Shown here: one piece after another, positions 25,299 through 32,518 of the stretch
Numbering within the stretch: the first letter of the stretch is position 1
Layout of the letters: each line of letters starts with the position of its first letter
Assembly (NCBI GenBank): GCA_035555795.1
Contig: DATMGE010000023.1
Span: 1 to 52,356 of the forward strand
DNA: 52,356 nucleotides
Source of the DNA: RCIO01 sp035555795
GTDB lineage: Bacteria > Pseudomonadota > Alphaproteobacteria > Rhizobiales > Rhizobiaceae
Direction of reading: 5' to 3'
The notes under the pieces: model-generated
What the model was told of the DNA's origin: nothing
The model's database searches: none
The model's input: only the letters and a program-made list of their open reading frames with translations
Made by a program: the position numbers and the translations under genes

Positions 25299-26237
25299 TC
25301 ATTCCGTCGCGCCGGTGGCGTTCGGCGCCTGCGGCGCAGGTGCCGGCGTCGCTCCGGCCGCCCCCGTCTCATTGCCGAAATAGCGGAAGAACTCCGAATC
25401 CGGCGACAGGACCATGGTGGTGCCGTCTCCGTTCAGCGCACGCGTATAGGCCGACATCGAGCGATAGAAATCGAAGAAGGCCGGATCGCGCGAGAAGGCT
25501 TCGGCGAAGACGGCGTTGCGCTCGCCTTCGCCCTCACCGCGCAGGATCTCCGATTCACGGCGGGCGGCGGCGATGATCTCCACCACCTCGCGGTCGGCGC
25601 GGGCACGGATGCGCTGTGCGGCTTCGCGGCCGCGCGCACGCAGACGCTCCGCTTCTGCAAGGCGCTCCGCCTTCATGCGCTCATAGGTCTGCTGCGAGAC
25701 TTCCGCCGTGAGGTCGGTACGGCGGATACGCACGTCGACGATCTCGAGACCGAGCGACGTGGCGTCGGGGCGCAACTGGTCGCGCACCTCGCGCATCATC
25801 GATGCGCGCTCTTCCGACAGCGCCGCCTCGAAGCCGCGCAGACCGTAGACCCGGCGCAAAGCCGCATCGAGACGGGTGCGCAGGCGCTGCTCGGCAAGCT
25901 GCACGCTGCCCGACACCGTCTGGCGGAACACCCGCGCATCGGCGATGCGATAGGCGATGAAGGCGTCGACCTCGTAGAAGCGGCCGCCCGACACCTGCAC
26001 GCGGATATCGTCCAGGTCGAAGCGCAGCACGCGGTCCTCGATCATCTGCACATTGTCGGCCTCGGCGAAGGCAAATGGCGCCTTGAAATAGAGGCCGGGC
26101 TCGGTCTTCACGTCGACGATCTCGCCGAAGCGCAGCACGATCGCCTGCTGGCGCTCATTGACGACGAAGACGGAGGAATAGGCGAGGAACAGCAGAACGG
26201 CTGCGACGACCGCAATGATGGGAAGACGGTTGTTCAT
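25299..26237 (-). CDS. hflC: HflC, FtsH modulator (band-7/SPFH)
   Basis: A 312-residue SPFH protein with an N-terminal membrane anchor (about residues 7-24), followed by VVNERQQAIVLRFGEIVD, the HflC signature. The coiled-coil helix at about residues 175-255 (MKAERLAEAERLRARGREAA and later RREAE) forms the large periplasmic ring with HflK. HflKC encloses FtsH and limits its membrane proteolysis. The start at 26237 overlaps the hflK stop by four bases (ATGA). The C-terminal tail is Ala/Pro-rich and probably disordered. Length is normal for alphaproteobacteria. Confidence 0.95.
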   Translation of the reverse strand: MNNRLPIIAVVAAVLLFLAYSSVFVVNERQQAIVLRFGEIVDVKTEPGLYFKAPFAFAEADNVQMIEDRVLRFDLDDIRVQVSGGRFYEVDAFIAYRIADARVFRQTVSGSVQLAEQRLRTRLDAALRRVYGLRGFEAALSEERASMMREVRDQLRPDATSLGLEIVDVRIRRTDLTAEVSQQTYERMKAERLAEAERLRARGREAAQRIRARADREVVEIIAAARRESEILRGEGEGERNAVFAEAFSRDPAFFDFYRSMSAYTRALNGDGTTMVLSPDSEFFRYFGNETGAAGATPAPAPQAPNATGATE

Positions 26238-27349
26238 CGGCTGGTCTCCCCCTGCGTGGCACGGCGCTGAAGTTCAGGCAGCGGCAGATATGGCACCACG
26301 CCCTGTCCGTTCTGGCCCTGCTCCACGATCACCTTGTTGGAGCCGCGCAGCACGTTTTCCATCGTCTCCAGGAAAAGGCGGCGGCGCGTCACGTCGGGCG
26401 CCTTGGCATATTCGTCATAGACGGAGACGAAGCGCTGCGCTTCACCCTGTGCTTCCAGCACGACGCGGTTCTTGTAGGCGGCCGCCTCTTCGCGGACCTG
26501 CGCGGCTTCACCGCGCGCCTGGCCGAGCTGCTGGTTGGAATACTGGTTCGATTCCTCGACGAAGCGGTCTTCGTCCTGCTCCGCGCGCTGCACCTCCTCG
26601 AAGGCGTCGGCGACTTCGCGCGGCGGCGCCGCATCCTCGATGGAAATCGCATTGATGCTCAGGCCCGCCTGATATTCTTCCACCGAGCTCGCCATGATCT
26701 CGCGAACCTCCTCGGCAATGCCCTGGCGGTCATCGCGGAAGATGTCCTGCGCCGGACGGCGGCCGACGACCTCGCGCATGGCGCTTTCGGCCACCTGCCG
26801 CAGCATGTCGTCGGGATCGTTTACGCGAAACAGATAAAGCTTGGGATCCGCAACCTGATAGGCGACGGAGAACTTCACGTCGACGATGTTCTGGTCGCCC
26901 GACAGCATCAGGCCGGTGGAAACGCCGTTGCGGTTTCCGCCGATGTCGATCAGCTTCTCGGCGATAGAGGCCCGCTCCACGGTCTCGACCGGCCACCAGT
27001 GGAAGTGCAGGCCGGGTTCCGAAACCTCTTCCTTGGGCTTGCCGAGGCGCAGCTCGACGGCAAGTTCGTCCGGCTGGACGGTATAGATCGCCTGGAAAAG
27101 CCAGAGCGCGACGACCGCCAGCGCGATGAGGCCGAACATCGCCGGGCTTGCGCGCCCGCCACCGGGCAGCGCCTGCTTCAGGCGATCCTGGCCGCGGCGG
27201 ATGATGTCCTCGAGGTCGGGGGGCGTGCCCTGCGGGCCACCGGGGCCGCGCGGACGCTGCCCCCAGGGGCCGCCGCCTCCGCCACCACTGCCGCCGCCGC
27301 CCCATGGGCCGCCGCTGCCGCCACCACCGCTCTGATTGCTCCAAGGCAT
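26234..27349 (-). CDS. hflK: HflK, FtsH modulator (band-7/SPFH)
   Basis: A 371-residue partner of HflC, started at the ATG at 27349 (MPWSNQSGGGGSG); four codons upstream another ATG is in frame. The N-terminus is a Gly-rich, flexible stretch typical of HflK. A single membrane helix lies near residues 70-90 (LIALAVVALWLFQAIYTVQ), followed by the band-7 domain with ELAVELRLGKPKEEVSEPGLH. The C-terminal coiled coil reads REEAAAYKNRVVLEAQGEAQR. It is the first gene of the hflK-hflC-DUF2065-degP unit. About 150 bases separate it from folA. Confidence 0.95.
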   Translation of the reverse strand: MPWSNQSGGGGSGGPWGGGGSGGGGGGPWGQRPRGPGGPQGTPPDLEDIIRRGQDRLKQALPGGGRASPAMFGLIALAVVALWLFQAIYTVQPDELAVELRLGKPKEEVSEPGLHFHWWPVETVERASIAEKLIDIGGNRNGVSTGLMLSGDQNIVDVKFSVAYQVADPKLYLFRVNDPDDMLRQVAESAMREVVGRRPAQDIFRDDRQGIAEEVREIMASSVEEYQAGLSINAISIEDAAPPREVADAFEEVQRAEQDEDRFVEESNQYSNQQLGQARGEAAQVREEAAAYKNRVVLEAQGEAQRFVSVYDEYAKAPDVTRRRLFLETMENVLRGSNKVIVEQGQNGQGVVPYLPLPELQRRATQGETSR

Positions 27350-27500
27350 ATGAAGTTCCACTCCCGGGATGTTGCCTCGCCATGGAACCAGAACGGCTCA
27401 GGCGATTTCGGCCTGCTTGAATTACGGCCTGTTATAGGTTCGTGAACCCGCCGTTTCAACGTGGCTGCAGTCACGGTTTATACAACCGGCTACAGCATCA

Positions 27501-28013
27501 TCAGCGTCTTTCATAGACCACAAAGCGCGTCGGATGGTCATCCCTCTCGCCGGCCGGCACGTTCTCTGCCTCCCCGGCCTTCCAGATTGCAGCGTCGATC
27601 GGGGGGAAGAACGTATCGCCCGCAATCTCCGCTTCGATATGGGTCACGTAGAGGCGATCGGCATAGGGCAGGACTTCCGCGAAGACCTGCCCGCCGCCGA
27701 TCACGCAGATTTCATCGCCGCCGGGCGAGCGGGCGGCCATTTCAAGCGCCTCGGTCAGGCCGTGCACCACGATGGCGCCCTCCTCCGCAAATCCGGCATC
27801 GCGGGTGATGACGATATTGGCGCGGCCGGGCAGTGGCCGGCGCGGAAAGCTGTGCCATGTCTTACGCCCCATCACGATGGGGTGGCCCATGGTAAGCGCC
27901 TTGAACCGCCTGAGATCCGTGGAAAGCCGCCACGGCATGCCGCTGTCGCGGCCGATCACGCCATTGCGCGACACCACGACGACCAGCGAAACGATCGACC
28001 CCGCGAAGCTCAT
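27501..28013 (-). CDS. folA: Dihydrofolate reductase
   Basis: A 170-residue enzyme that reduces dihydrofolate with NADPH, regenerating the tetrahydrofolate used by ThyA. Markers are VVVVSRNGVIGRDSGMPWRL (active-site loop with the conserved Trp), the NADPH-binding MGRKTWHSFPRRPLPGR, and EICVIGGGQVFAEVLPYADRLYVTHI. Its start at 28013 overlaps the stop of the DUF4424 gene by four bases (ATGA), so translational coupling is likely. It is placed downstream of thyA, which matches the metabolic link: ThyA consumes methylene-tetrahydrofolate and produces dihydrofolate. Length is normal. Confidence 0.96.
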   Translation of the reverse strand: MSFAGSIVSLVVVVSRNGVIGRDSGMPWRLSTDLRRFKALTMGHPIVMGRKTWHSFPRRPLPGRANIVITRDAGFAEEGAIVVHGLTEALEMAARSPGGDEICVIGGGQVFAEVLPYADRLYVTHIEAEIAGDTFFPPIDAAIWKAGEAENVPAGERDDHPTRFVVYERR

Positions 28014-29014
28014 TGCGGATCGTAGGGCTTGAGGATCAGGAAATCGAGATCGCGCATCGGGTAGAAGTCCTCGGCGGTCATTTCGAAAGTCGTCGGCCCG
28101 ACCTTGCGGACGCCGGTGCCGCAGAAGCTGATCAGATTCTTCTCGCTGCCCTTGTCGACGGTCAGCCTGAACTTTCCGATCGAGCCCGACCAATTGCCGC
28201 CGGTGGTGAGGATGTAGCGGATCCATGTCTCGGTCATCGGCGCATAGCCGTCGGGATTCTTCGCGGCTGCGCGCTCGACCGCGCCGATAATGCCCTTGTC
28301 GAGGCAGTACTTCGTCACATATTCGTCGAACTGCTCGCCTTTCGCCTTGCCCTCGTCGAGGAACGACACGGCGACGGTGCCGCCGACAGCCGGCTTGTAG
28401 ACATGGCGGACGTCGATCTCCCTGTCGGCCTCGAACTTCATGCGCCACCAATAGGTCGATCTGAGCGTCCAGGTCGGATAGTGGTTGACGATCTCCTTGC
28501 CATCCTCGTCATAGCGCTCCTCCAGCAGCAGGCCGCGCACCATCCATTCCGCCTTGGTCGCATCGTCGAGCGCGGCGATCCTGTCGTCGATCGCTTCGCT
28601 GGTGGGCAGCAGGGGCACGCCGGCAGCCGTCAGCAGATCCGTCACGTCGATCGCGGCCGCGAATGCGCGCTGCTCCAGTGCCGGTTCGATCGCCTTGCCG
28701 TCCACCATGACGCTGAAATCGAGGAAATTGTCCCGCGCATGGTCCGGCAGCGCGACATTGGCATAGGGATCGCCGGAAATATCGGGCATCGGAAAGGCGA
28801 CGATCGATTCGACGTCCGACTTCCCGCTATTGCGGAACTTGTAGGCGACCCGCACCTCCTCCTCGGAAATGAACAGGTCCTCGCTCTGCATCTCGATCAT
28901 GTCCGAGCGGGTGAAGATCAGTCCGCCCGCACCCAGAACGGCGGTCGTATCGTTCGCTAAAGCCGGTGCCGCGGACACGGCAAGCAGCGCGAAAAGGCAG
29001 AAAAGCCGGCGCAT
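28010..29014 (-). CDS. Secreted DUF4424 protein
   Basis: A 334-residue exported protein. The start is set at the ATG at 29014, one base after the thyA stop, because it opens a signal peptide MRRLFCLFALLAVSAAPALA. The body has beta-rich stretches such as RVAYKFRNSGKSDVESIVAF and a Trp-rich segment (TLRSTYWWRMKFEA). This is the pattern of DUF4424, a family of unknown role found in secreted or periplasmic proteins of Gram-negatives. It contains two Cys (in TKYCLDKG and ISFCGTG), perhaps a disulfide. It is embedded between thyA and folA, with a one-base gap and a four-base overlap, an odd context for a secreted protein. Confidence 0.85.
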   Translation of the reverse strand: MRRLFCLFALLAVSAAPALANDTTAVLGAGGLIFTRSDMIEMQSEDLFISEEEVRVAYKFRNSGKSDVESIVAFPMPDISGDPYANVALPDHARDNFLDFSVMVDGKAIEPALEQRAFAAAIDVTDLLTAAGVPLLPTSEAIDDRIAALDDATKAEWMVRGLLLEERYDEDGKEIVNHYPTWTLRSTYWWRMKFEADREIDVRHVYKPAVGGTVAVSFLDEGKAKGEQFDEYVTKYCLDKGIIGAVERAAAKNPDGYAPMTETWIRYILTTGGNWSGSIGKFRLTVDKGSEKNLISFCGTGVRKVGPTTFEMTAEDFYPMRDLDFLILKPYDPQ

Positions 29015-29015
29015 T

Positions 29016-29909
29016 CTAGACTGCGACCTCCGCATGGATCGCGGCATGCGGGTGATAGTCATCCACCACGAAATCCGCGATGCGATAGTCGTCGATGCTC
29101 GCCGGATGGCGGGTAAGCCGCATCGTCGGCCATGGGCGCGGCTGACGCGAAAGCTGCTCGTGCGCCTGGTCGAGATGGTTGAGATAGAGGTGGACGTCGC
29201 CTGCCATCCAGACGAAATCGCCCGGCTCCAGCCCCGCCTGCTGCGCCAGCATCAATTGCAGCGCGACCGTGCCGACATAATTGAACGGCGCGCCCAGGAG
29301 CAGGTCCACCGAGCGCTGGAACATCAGGCAATTGAGCCGCCCATTGGCGACATGGAACTGATAGACCATGTGGCAGGGCGGCAGCGCCATGCGGTCGAGC
29401 TCGGCCACGTTCCAGCCGTGGAAGATCATCCGCCGGCTGCCCGGATTGGTGCGCAGCGTCTCCACCAGCGTGCCGATCTGGTCGTGCTCGCGCCCGTCCG
29501 GCCCGCTCCAGCGCCGCCATTGCTTGCCATAGACAGGGCCGAGTTCACCCCACTTCGCGGAGAAATCCGCATCAGCGAGGATACGCGCCTCGAAATCCTC
29601 CTGGCTGATCGCCTCGCCCGTCGCCTTGCGGTATTTGTCGAGCGGCCAGTCAGTCCAGATGCGCACGTTTTCAGCCAGAAGCGGGCGGATATTCGTGCCG
29701 CCGGTCAGGAACCAGAGCATCTCCTTGACCGCCGTCTTCCAGTAGACGCGCTTGGTGGTGAGGATCGGCACCGTGCCGTCGCGGAGGCTGAAACGCGCCA
29801 TCGCGCCGAACAGCGACAGCGTGCCGACGCCGGTACGGTCGACGCGCCGATCCCCCGAATCGAGGATCGACTGCATCAGGTCCAGATATTGCTGCTCGGG
29901 ATGATACAT
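29016..29909 (-). CDS. thyA: Thymidylate synthase
   Basis: A 297-residue enzyme that methylates dUMP to dTMP with methylene-tetrahydrofolate. The active-site cysteine is C179 in MALPPCHMVYQFH, preceded by RRMIFHGWNVAEL (dUMP phosphate-binding Arg). The N-terminus carries DRTGVGTLSLFG, and the C-terminus ends in EVAV. About 30 residues longer than the E. coli protein (264), because of an insert near residues 85-120 that is common in one ThyA subgroup. It is the first gene of a probable thyA-DUF4424-folA unit. It shares its upstream region with the DUF2853 gene on the same strand (36 bases). Confidence 0.97.
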   Translation of the reverse strand: MYHPEQQYLDLMQSILDSGDRRVDRTGVGTLSLFGAMARFSLRDGTVPILTTKRVYWKTAVKEMLWFLTGGTNIRPLLAENVRIWTDWPLDKYRKATGEAISQEDFEARILADADFSAKWGELGPVYGKQWRRWSGPDGREHDQIGTLVETLRTNPGSRRMIFHGWNVAELDRMALPPCHMVYQFHVANGRLNCLMFQRSVDLLLGAPFNYVGTVALQLMLAQQAGLEPGDFVWMAGDVHLYLNHLDQAHEQLSRQPRPWPTMRLTRHPASIDDYRIADFVVDDYHPHAAIHAEVAV

Positions 29910-29945
29910 GGCGACGCCTGTCCTTTGAGTCCGCGCAAGCCTAGC

Positions 29946-30305
29946 TCATTGGGCCGGAGCGTGCACCTGCACTTCGCCTTCCGCCACAGGTTCCGGCTTG
30001 AACAGCGACAGGCGGTCGAGATGCTTGGCGCACAGATAATAGAAGGTGACCCGGCTCTTGAACCTGTCCGCCGCCATCGTCTCGCAGACGAGTTCGATCA
30101 CCGCCATCGCCCGGTCGGGATCGGCGCCGAGCTTCTTGCCGCACCACTTCTTCGCGACCCGATCGAGTTCCGCCTGCTGGCGGCAGGCCACGGTCGATGA
30201 ATCCTGGTTGCGAAGGGCGACGCCCAGATGTTTCACGATCCGGCCGACGACGTCTTCGTCGGCAAGCGCATCGTAGCGCCGCACATCGGCGAGATGGTCC
30301 GTCAT
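29946..30305 (-). CDS. DUF2853 family protein
   Basis: A 119-residue soluble protein started at the ATG at 30305 (MTDHLADVRRYD). DEDVVGRIVKHLGVALRNQDS and the C-terminal KSRVTFYYLCAKHL match the DUF2853 family, a small helical protein of unknown function. It has several Cys that the usual family members lack (positions near 40, 54, 73 and 91), and the C-terminal 20 residues are Pro/Glu-rich. It is upstream of thyA on the same strand and lies against the tmRNA gene on the other strand. Confidence 0.8.
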   Translation of the reverse strand: MTDHLADVRRYDALADEDVVGRIVKHLGVALRNQDSSTVACRQQAELDRVAKKWCGKKLGADPDRAMAVIELVCETMAADRFKSRVTFYYLCAKHLDRLSLFKPEPVAEGEVQVHAPAQ

Positions 30306-30390
30306 ATTCCTCCTCCGGCAATAGCGGAATCGCCCTCCTCCCTTTGTGCAGAGAGCAGCGCGCCGCCGCCGCGTCAAGCATCGGAGCGGC

Positions 30391-30419
30391 TTGAAGAATC
30401 CGGCTGCAGGCTCTATATC
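30391..30419 (+). promoter_or_regulatory. Promoter of the tmRNA gene
   Basis: TTGAAG (30391-30396) and TATATC (30414-30419), 17 bases apart, form a strong predicted sigma-70 promoter. Transcription would start near 30425, at the first base of the tmRNA acceptor piece hairpin. Confidence 0.7.
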
Positions 30420-30425
30420 GTGGAT

Positions 30426-30750
30426 GCCGTCGCAAGGCGGCTATGGTGCTAAACCGACTGTGCAATAGATGGACCGGACGCGGTTTCGAAACCGCCACCT
30501 CCACCAAGAGCCCACTTTCAGCAGTGGGTTGTTGATGGGGGTGAAATGGGATCGACGGACGTTGAAAGACAGCACGCTGTACCCGGCATTGTACCACCGT
30601 TATCGGGCTAAACTTGTAGTTGCCAACGACAACTATGCTGAGGCACGTCTCGCTGCTTAATGCGGCGCGATAGTCTCGAATCAAGCCCTGTGGGTTAGCA
30701 CCTTCAGGCGGGGTTCGGAGGTACCTGGCAACAGAAACCTCCACTTCTCT
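30426..30750 (+). ncRNA. ssrA: Permuted two-piece tmRNA (alpha-type)
   Basis: Stalled ribosomes are rescued and the nascent chain is tagged by this RNA. The order is permuted, as in alphaproteobacteria. The acceptor piece comes first: GCCGTC-GCAA-GGCGGC hairpin (30426-30441), a T-arm GGTTTCGAAACC, and CACCTCC plus A and CCA encoded at 30504-30506. An intervening stretch (30507-30536) follows, then the coding piece from 30537 with GGGGGTG, which pairs with CACCTCC and leaves a G-U at the third pair, the alanine identity element. The tag frame (30622-30657) encodes ANDNYAEARLAA with stop at 30658-30660. A pseudoknot arm GGAGGT/ACCTCC (30717-30742) ends it. The 3' end is approximate. This fills the otherwise gene-free stretch 30306-30820. 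Confidence 0.93.
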
Positions 30751-30820
30751 CCCCTCCCTTTATTTCCGCAGGTGAACGCGCCGCATTGCCGCGGCCGCCA
30801 CTTTTCGCATCGGCTGATCC

Positions 30821-31369
30821 ATGTCCCCACGAAAACGCCTCGTCATCACCGGCGGTCCCGGCGCCGGCAAATCGTCGCTTGTCGATGCGCTCGCTGCGCA
30901 AGGCTGGCGCGTCTATGCCGAAGCCGGCCGCGCGATCATGCTGCTTCAGGAGGCCGTGGACGGTCCCGCCCATCCGTCCCGCGATCCTGCCGCCTATGCC
31001 GAGGCGATGCTGCTGTGGGACATGCGCTCCTTTCAGGAATCGCTTGCCGCGACGACGCATTGCATCTTCGACCGCGGCATTCCCGATACGATCGGCTATC
31101 TGCGCCTGATCGGCCGCCCCGTGCCGCCGCATATGCTGCGGGCGGCCAAGCGCATGCGCTATGACGATCCGGTCGTCGTCGCGCCGCCATGGCGCGCCAT
31201 CTATCGCAACGATGCCGAGCGCAGCCAGGATTTCGCCGAAGCCGAAGCGACCCATGCAGCCGTGACCTCCGCCTGGCGAGAACTGGGCTACAGGCTGGTC
31301 GATCTGCCTCTGGCGGATATTGCGGAGCGGTGTAAATTCATTGCCGACATTGCCGGCGACGCCGGATAG
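30821..31369 (+). CDS. AAA-family ATPase / kinase-like protein
   Basis: A 182-residue P-loop protein. Walker A is VITGGPGAGKSSLVDAL (about residues 8-24), and DRGIPDTIGYL at about 85-95 resembles the Walker B/switch region of AAA_28-type ATPases or small-molecule kinases. It is a single-domain protein with no membrane segment. Related proteins are annotated as ATPase of unknown function, and a kinase role is only one possibility. It lies between the tmRNA gene and sspB, all on the plus strand, and may be read with sspB (about 80 bases to the next start). Confidence 0.8.
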   Translation: MSPRKRLVITGGPGAGKSSLVDALAAQGWRVYAEAGRAIMLLQEAVDGPAHPSRDPAAYAEAMLLWDMRSFQESLAATTHCIFDRGIPDTIGYLRLIGRPVPPHMLRAAKRMRYDDPVVVAPPWRAIYRNDAERSQDFAEAEATHAAVTSAWRELGYRLVDLPLADIAERCKFIADIAGDAG

Positions 31370-31450
31370 GCCCGATCGGCATCGTCACGGTTTACGCAGA
31401 CCGAAAGCTTGTCTAGAGCTATCGAAAGACTCGCAAGAACCCGAAGCACC

Positions 31451-31999
31451 ATGGCCGACGACCTCATCCGATACGACATTCTCGCGCAGGAAGCGCTGCG
31501 CGGCGTCATGCGCAAGGTGCTCTCCGAAGTGGCGAAGACGGGCCTGCCCGGCGCGCACCATTTCTTCATCACCTTCCTCACCGGCGCGCCCGGTGTTCGC
31601 ATCTCCAGCCGCCTGCGCGAGCGCTATCCCGAGCAGATGACCATCGTGATCCAGTTCCAGTACTGGGACCTGAAGGTGACGGATACGGGCTTCGAGGTGA
31701 CGCTGTCCTTCTCCGACATACCGGAGAAGCTGGAAATCCCCTTTGCAGCCGTCCGCGGCTTCTACGACCCGTCCGTGAGCTTCGAGCTGGAGTTCGACGT
31801 GGCTACCGATGCCACGGCGCAGGCGCCCTCCGCACCGGTCGCCATCGTGCCGGAGGCGAGCAAGGAGGATGCCGGCAAGGCGCCTCCCGCCACCAAGACC
31901 GCCAAGCCGCGCAAGGTGGAAGACGCGCCGACGGAGCCCTCCGGCGAGGAGAGCAAGTCGGCAGACGTCGTCTCGCTCGACGCCTTCCGCAAGAAGTAG
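31451..31999 (+). CDS. sspB: ClpXP adaptor SspB, alpha type
   Basis: A 182-residue adaptor that binds the ssrA tag and tethers tagged proteins to ClpX. The start is the ATG at 31451 (MADDLIRYDILAQEALRGV), the usual opening of alpha-SspB. The binding domain shows PGAHHFFITFLTGAPGVRIS, YPEQMTIVIQFQYWDLKV and LEIPFAAVRGFYDPSVSFEL, the beta-strands that form the tag groove. A long Ala/Pro/Glu-rich linker follows, and the C-terminus SADVVSLDAFRKK is the short motif that docks to the ClpX zinc domain. The tmRNA gene is about 700 bases upstream, so tag and adaptor are encoded close together. Confidence 0.93.
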   Translation: MADDLIRYDILAQEALRGVMRKVLSEVAKTGLPGAHHFFITFLTGAPGVRISSRLRERYPEQMTIVIQFQYWDLKVTDTGFEVTLSFSDIPEKLEIPFAAVRGFYDPSVSFELEFDVATDATAQAPSAPVAIVPEASKEDAGKAPPATKTAKPRKVEDAPTEPSGEESKSADVVSLDAFRKK

Positions 32000-32006
32000 G
32001 CGTGCC

Positions 32007-32186
32007 GTGGGCGAGGTCGTCAATCTCCGCATCGCCCGCAAACGCAAGGCGCGCACCGAAAAGGCTGCCGAGGCCGACGCCAACCGCCTGAAGCATGGCC
32101 GCAGCAAGGCCGAGCGGCAACAAGCCAGGGACGAAGCCGAGCGTGCCGCGCATCACCTCGATGGACACCGGCGGGATCCCGGATAG
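32007..32186 (+). CDS. DUF4169 small basic protein
   Basis: A 59-residue protein started at the GTG at 32007, seven bases after sspB. GEVVNLRIARKRKARTEKAA and GRSKAERQQARDEAERAAHH match DUF4169, a short, Arg/Lys/Ala-rich helical family of Hyphomicrobiales with no known function. Its charge would suit nucleic-acid or protein binding. Too short for routine annotation, but conserved motif and spacing make it likely real. The next gene starts 8 bases later, so sspB-DUF4169-RHH is a probable operon. Confidence 0.8.
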   Translation: MGEVVNLRIARKRKARTEKAAEADANRLKHGRSKAERQQARDEAERAAHHLDGHRRDPG

Positions 32187-32193
32187 TGCGCCG

Positions 32194-32427
32194 ATGAGCG
32201 GCGTGCGCAAGCGCTCAATATCGATCAGCGGGCACCGGACGAGCTTTTCGGTGGAAGACGCGTTCTACGCCGAACTCGAACGCATCGCACGCGAGCGCAA
32301 CCAGCCGCTTGCCGCCCTCGTCGCTGAAATCGACGGCGCACGTCCGCACGACACCAACCTGTCTTCCGCTCTGCGCCTGTTCGTCCTCGACCAGGTACGC
32401 CGCGAGCCACGGATCGCTGAGGCCTGA
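32194..32427 (+). CDS. Ribbon-helix-helix domain protein
   Basis: A 77-residue protein started at the ATG at 32194 (MSGVRKRSISISGHRTSFSV). An upstream in-frame start at 32095 would overlap DUF4169 heavily. SISISGHRTSFSVEDAFYAEL has the ribbon strand and the beginning of the helix-turn-helix of the RHH_4 family, followed by PLAALVAEIDGAR and the second helix LSSALRLFVLDQVR. Such proteins bind DNA as dimers through the beta ribbon, and a repressor role for the short sspB operon is possible but unproven. No toxin gene is adjacent, so it is not obviously an antitoxin. Confidence 0.8.
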   Translation: MSGVRKRSISISGHRTSFSVEDAFYAELERIARERNQPLAALVAEIDGARPHDTNLSSALRLFVLDQVRREPRIAEA

Positions 32428-32518
32428 AGAACAGGCTTTCGGATCAGACACTTATCGGCAAATCCGGAATCACGACTGCATCGCGCTGAATCAGCTTCTC
32501 AGGAGCCGATAGCCGCCG

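Noticed and set aside
30507..30620. A separate small protein gene (63 codons, 30469-30660) over the tmRNA
   Set aside because: The frame overlaps tmRNA structures and ends with the tag peptide; it is the tmRNA tag frame extended upstream by chance.
32194..32427. Antitoxin of a toxin-antitoxin pair
   Set aside because: The ribbon-helix-helix protein has no adjacent small toxin-like gene; the neighbours are DUF4169 and an AsmA gene on the other strand.
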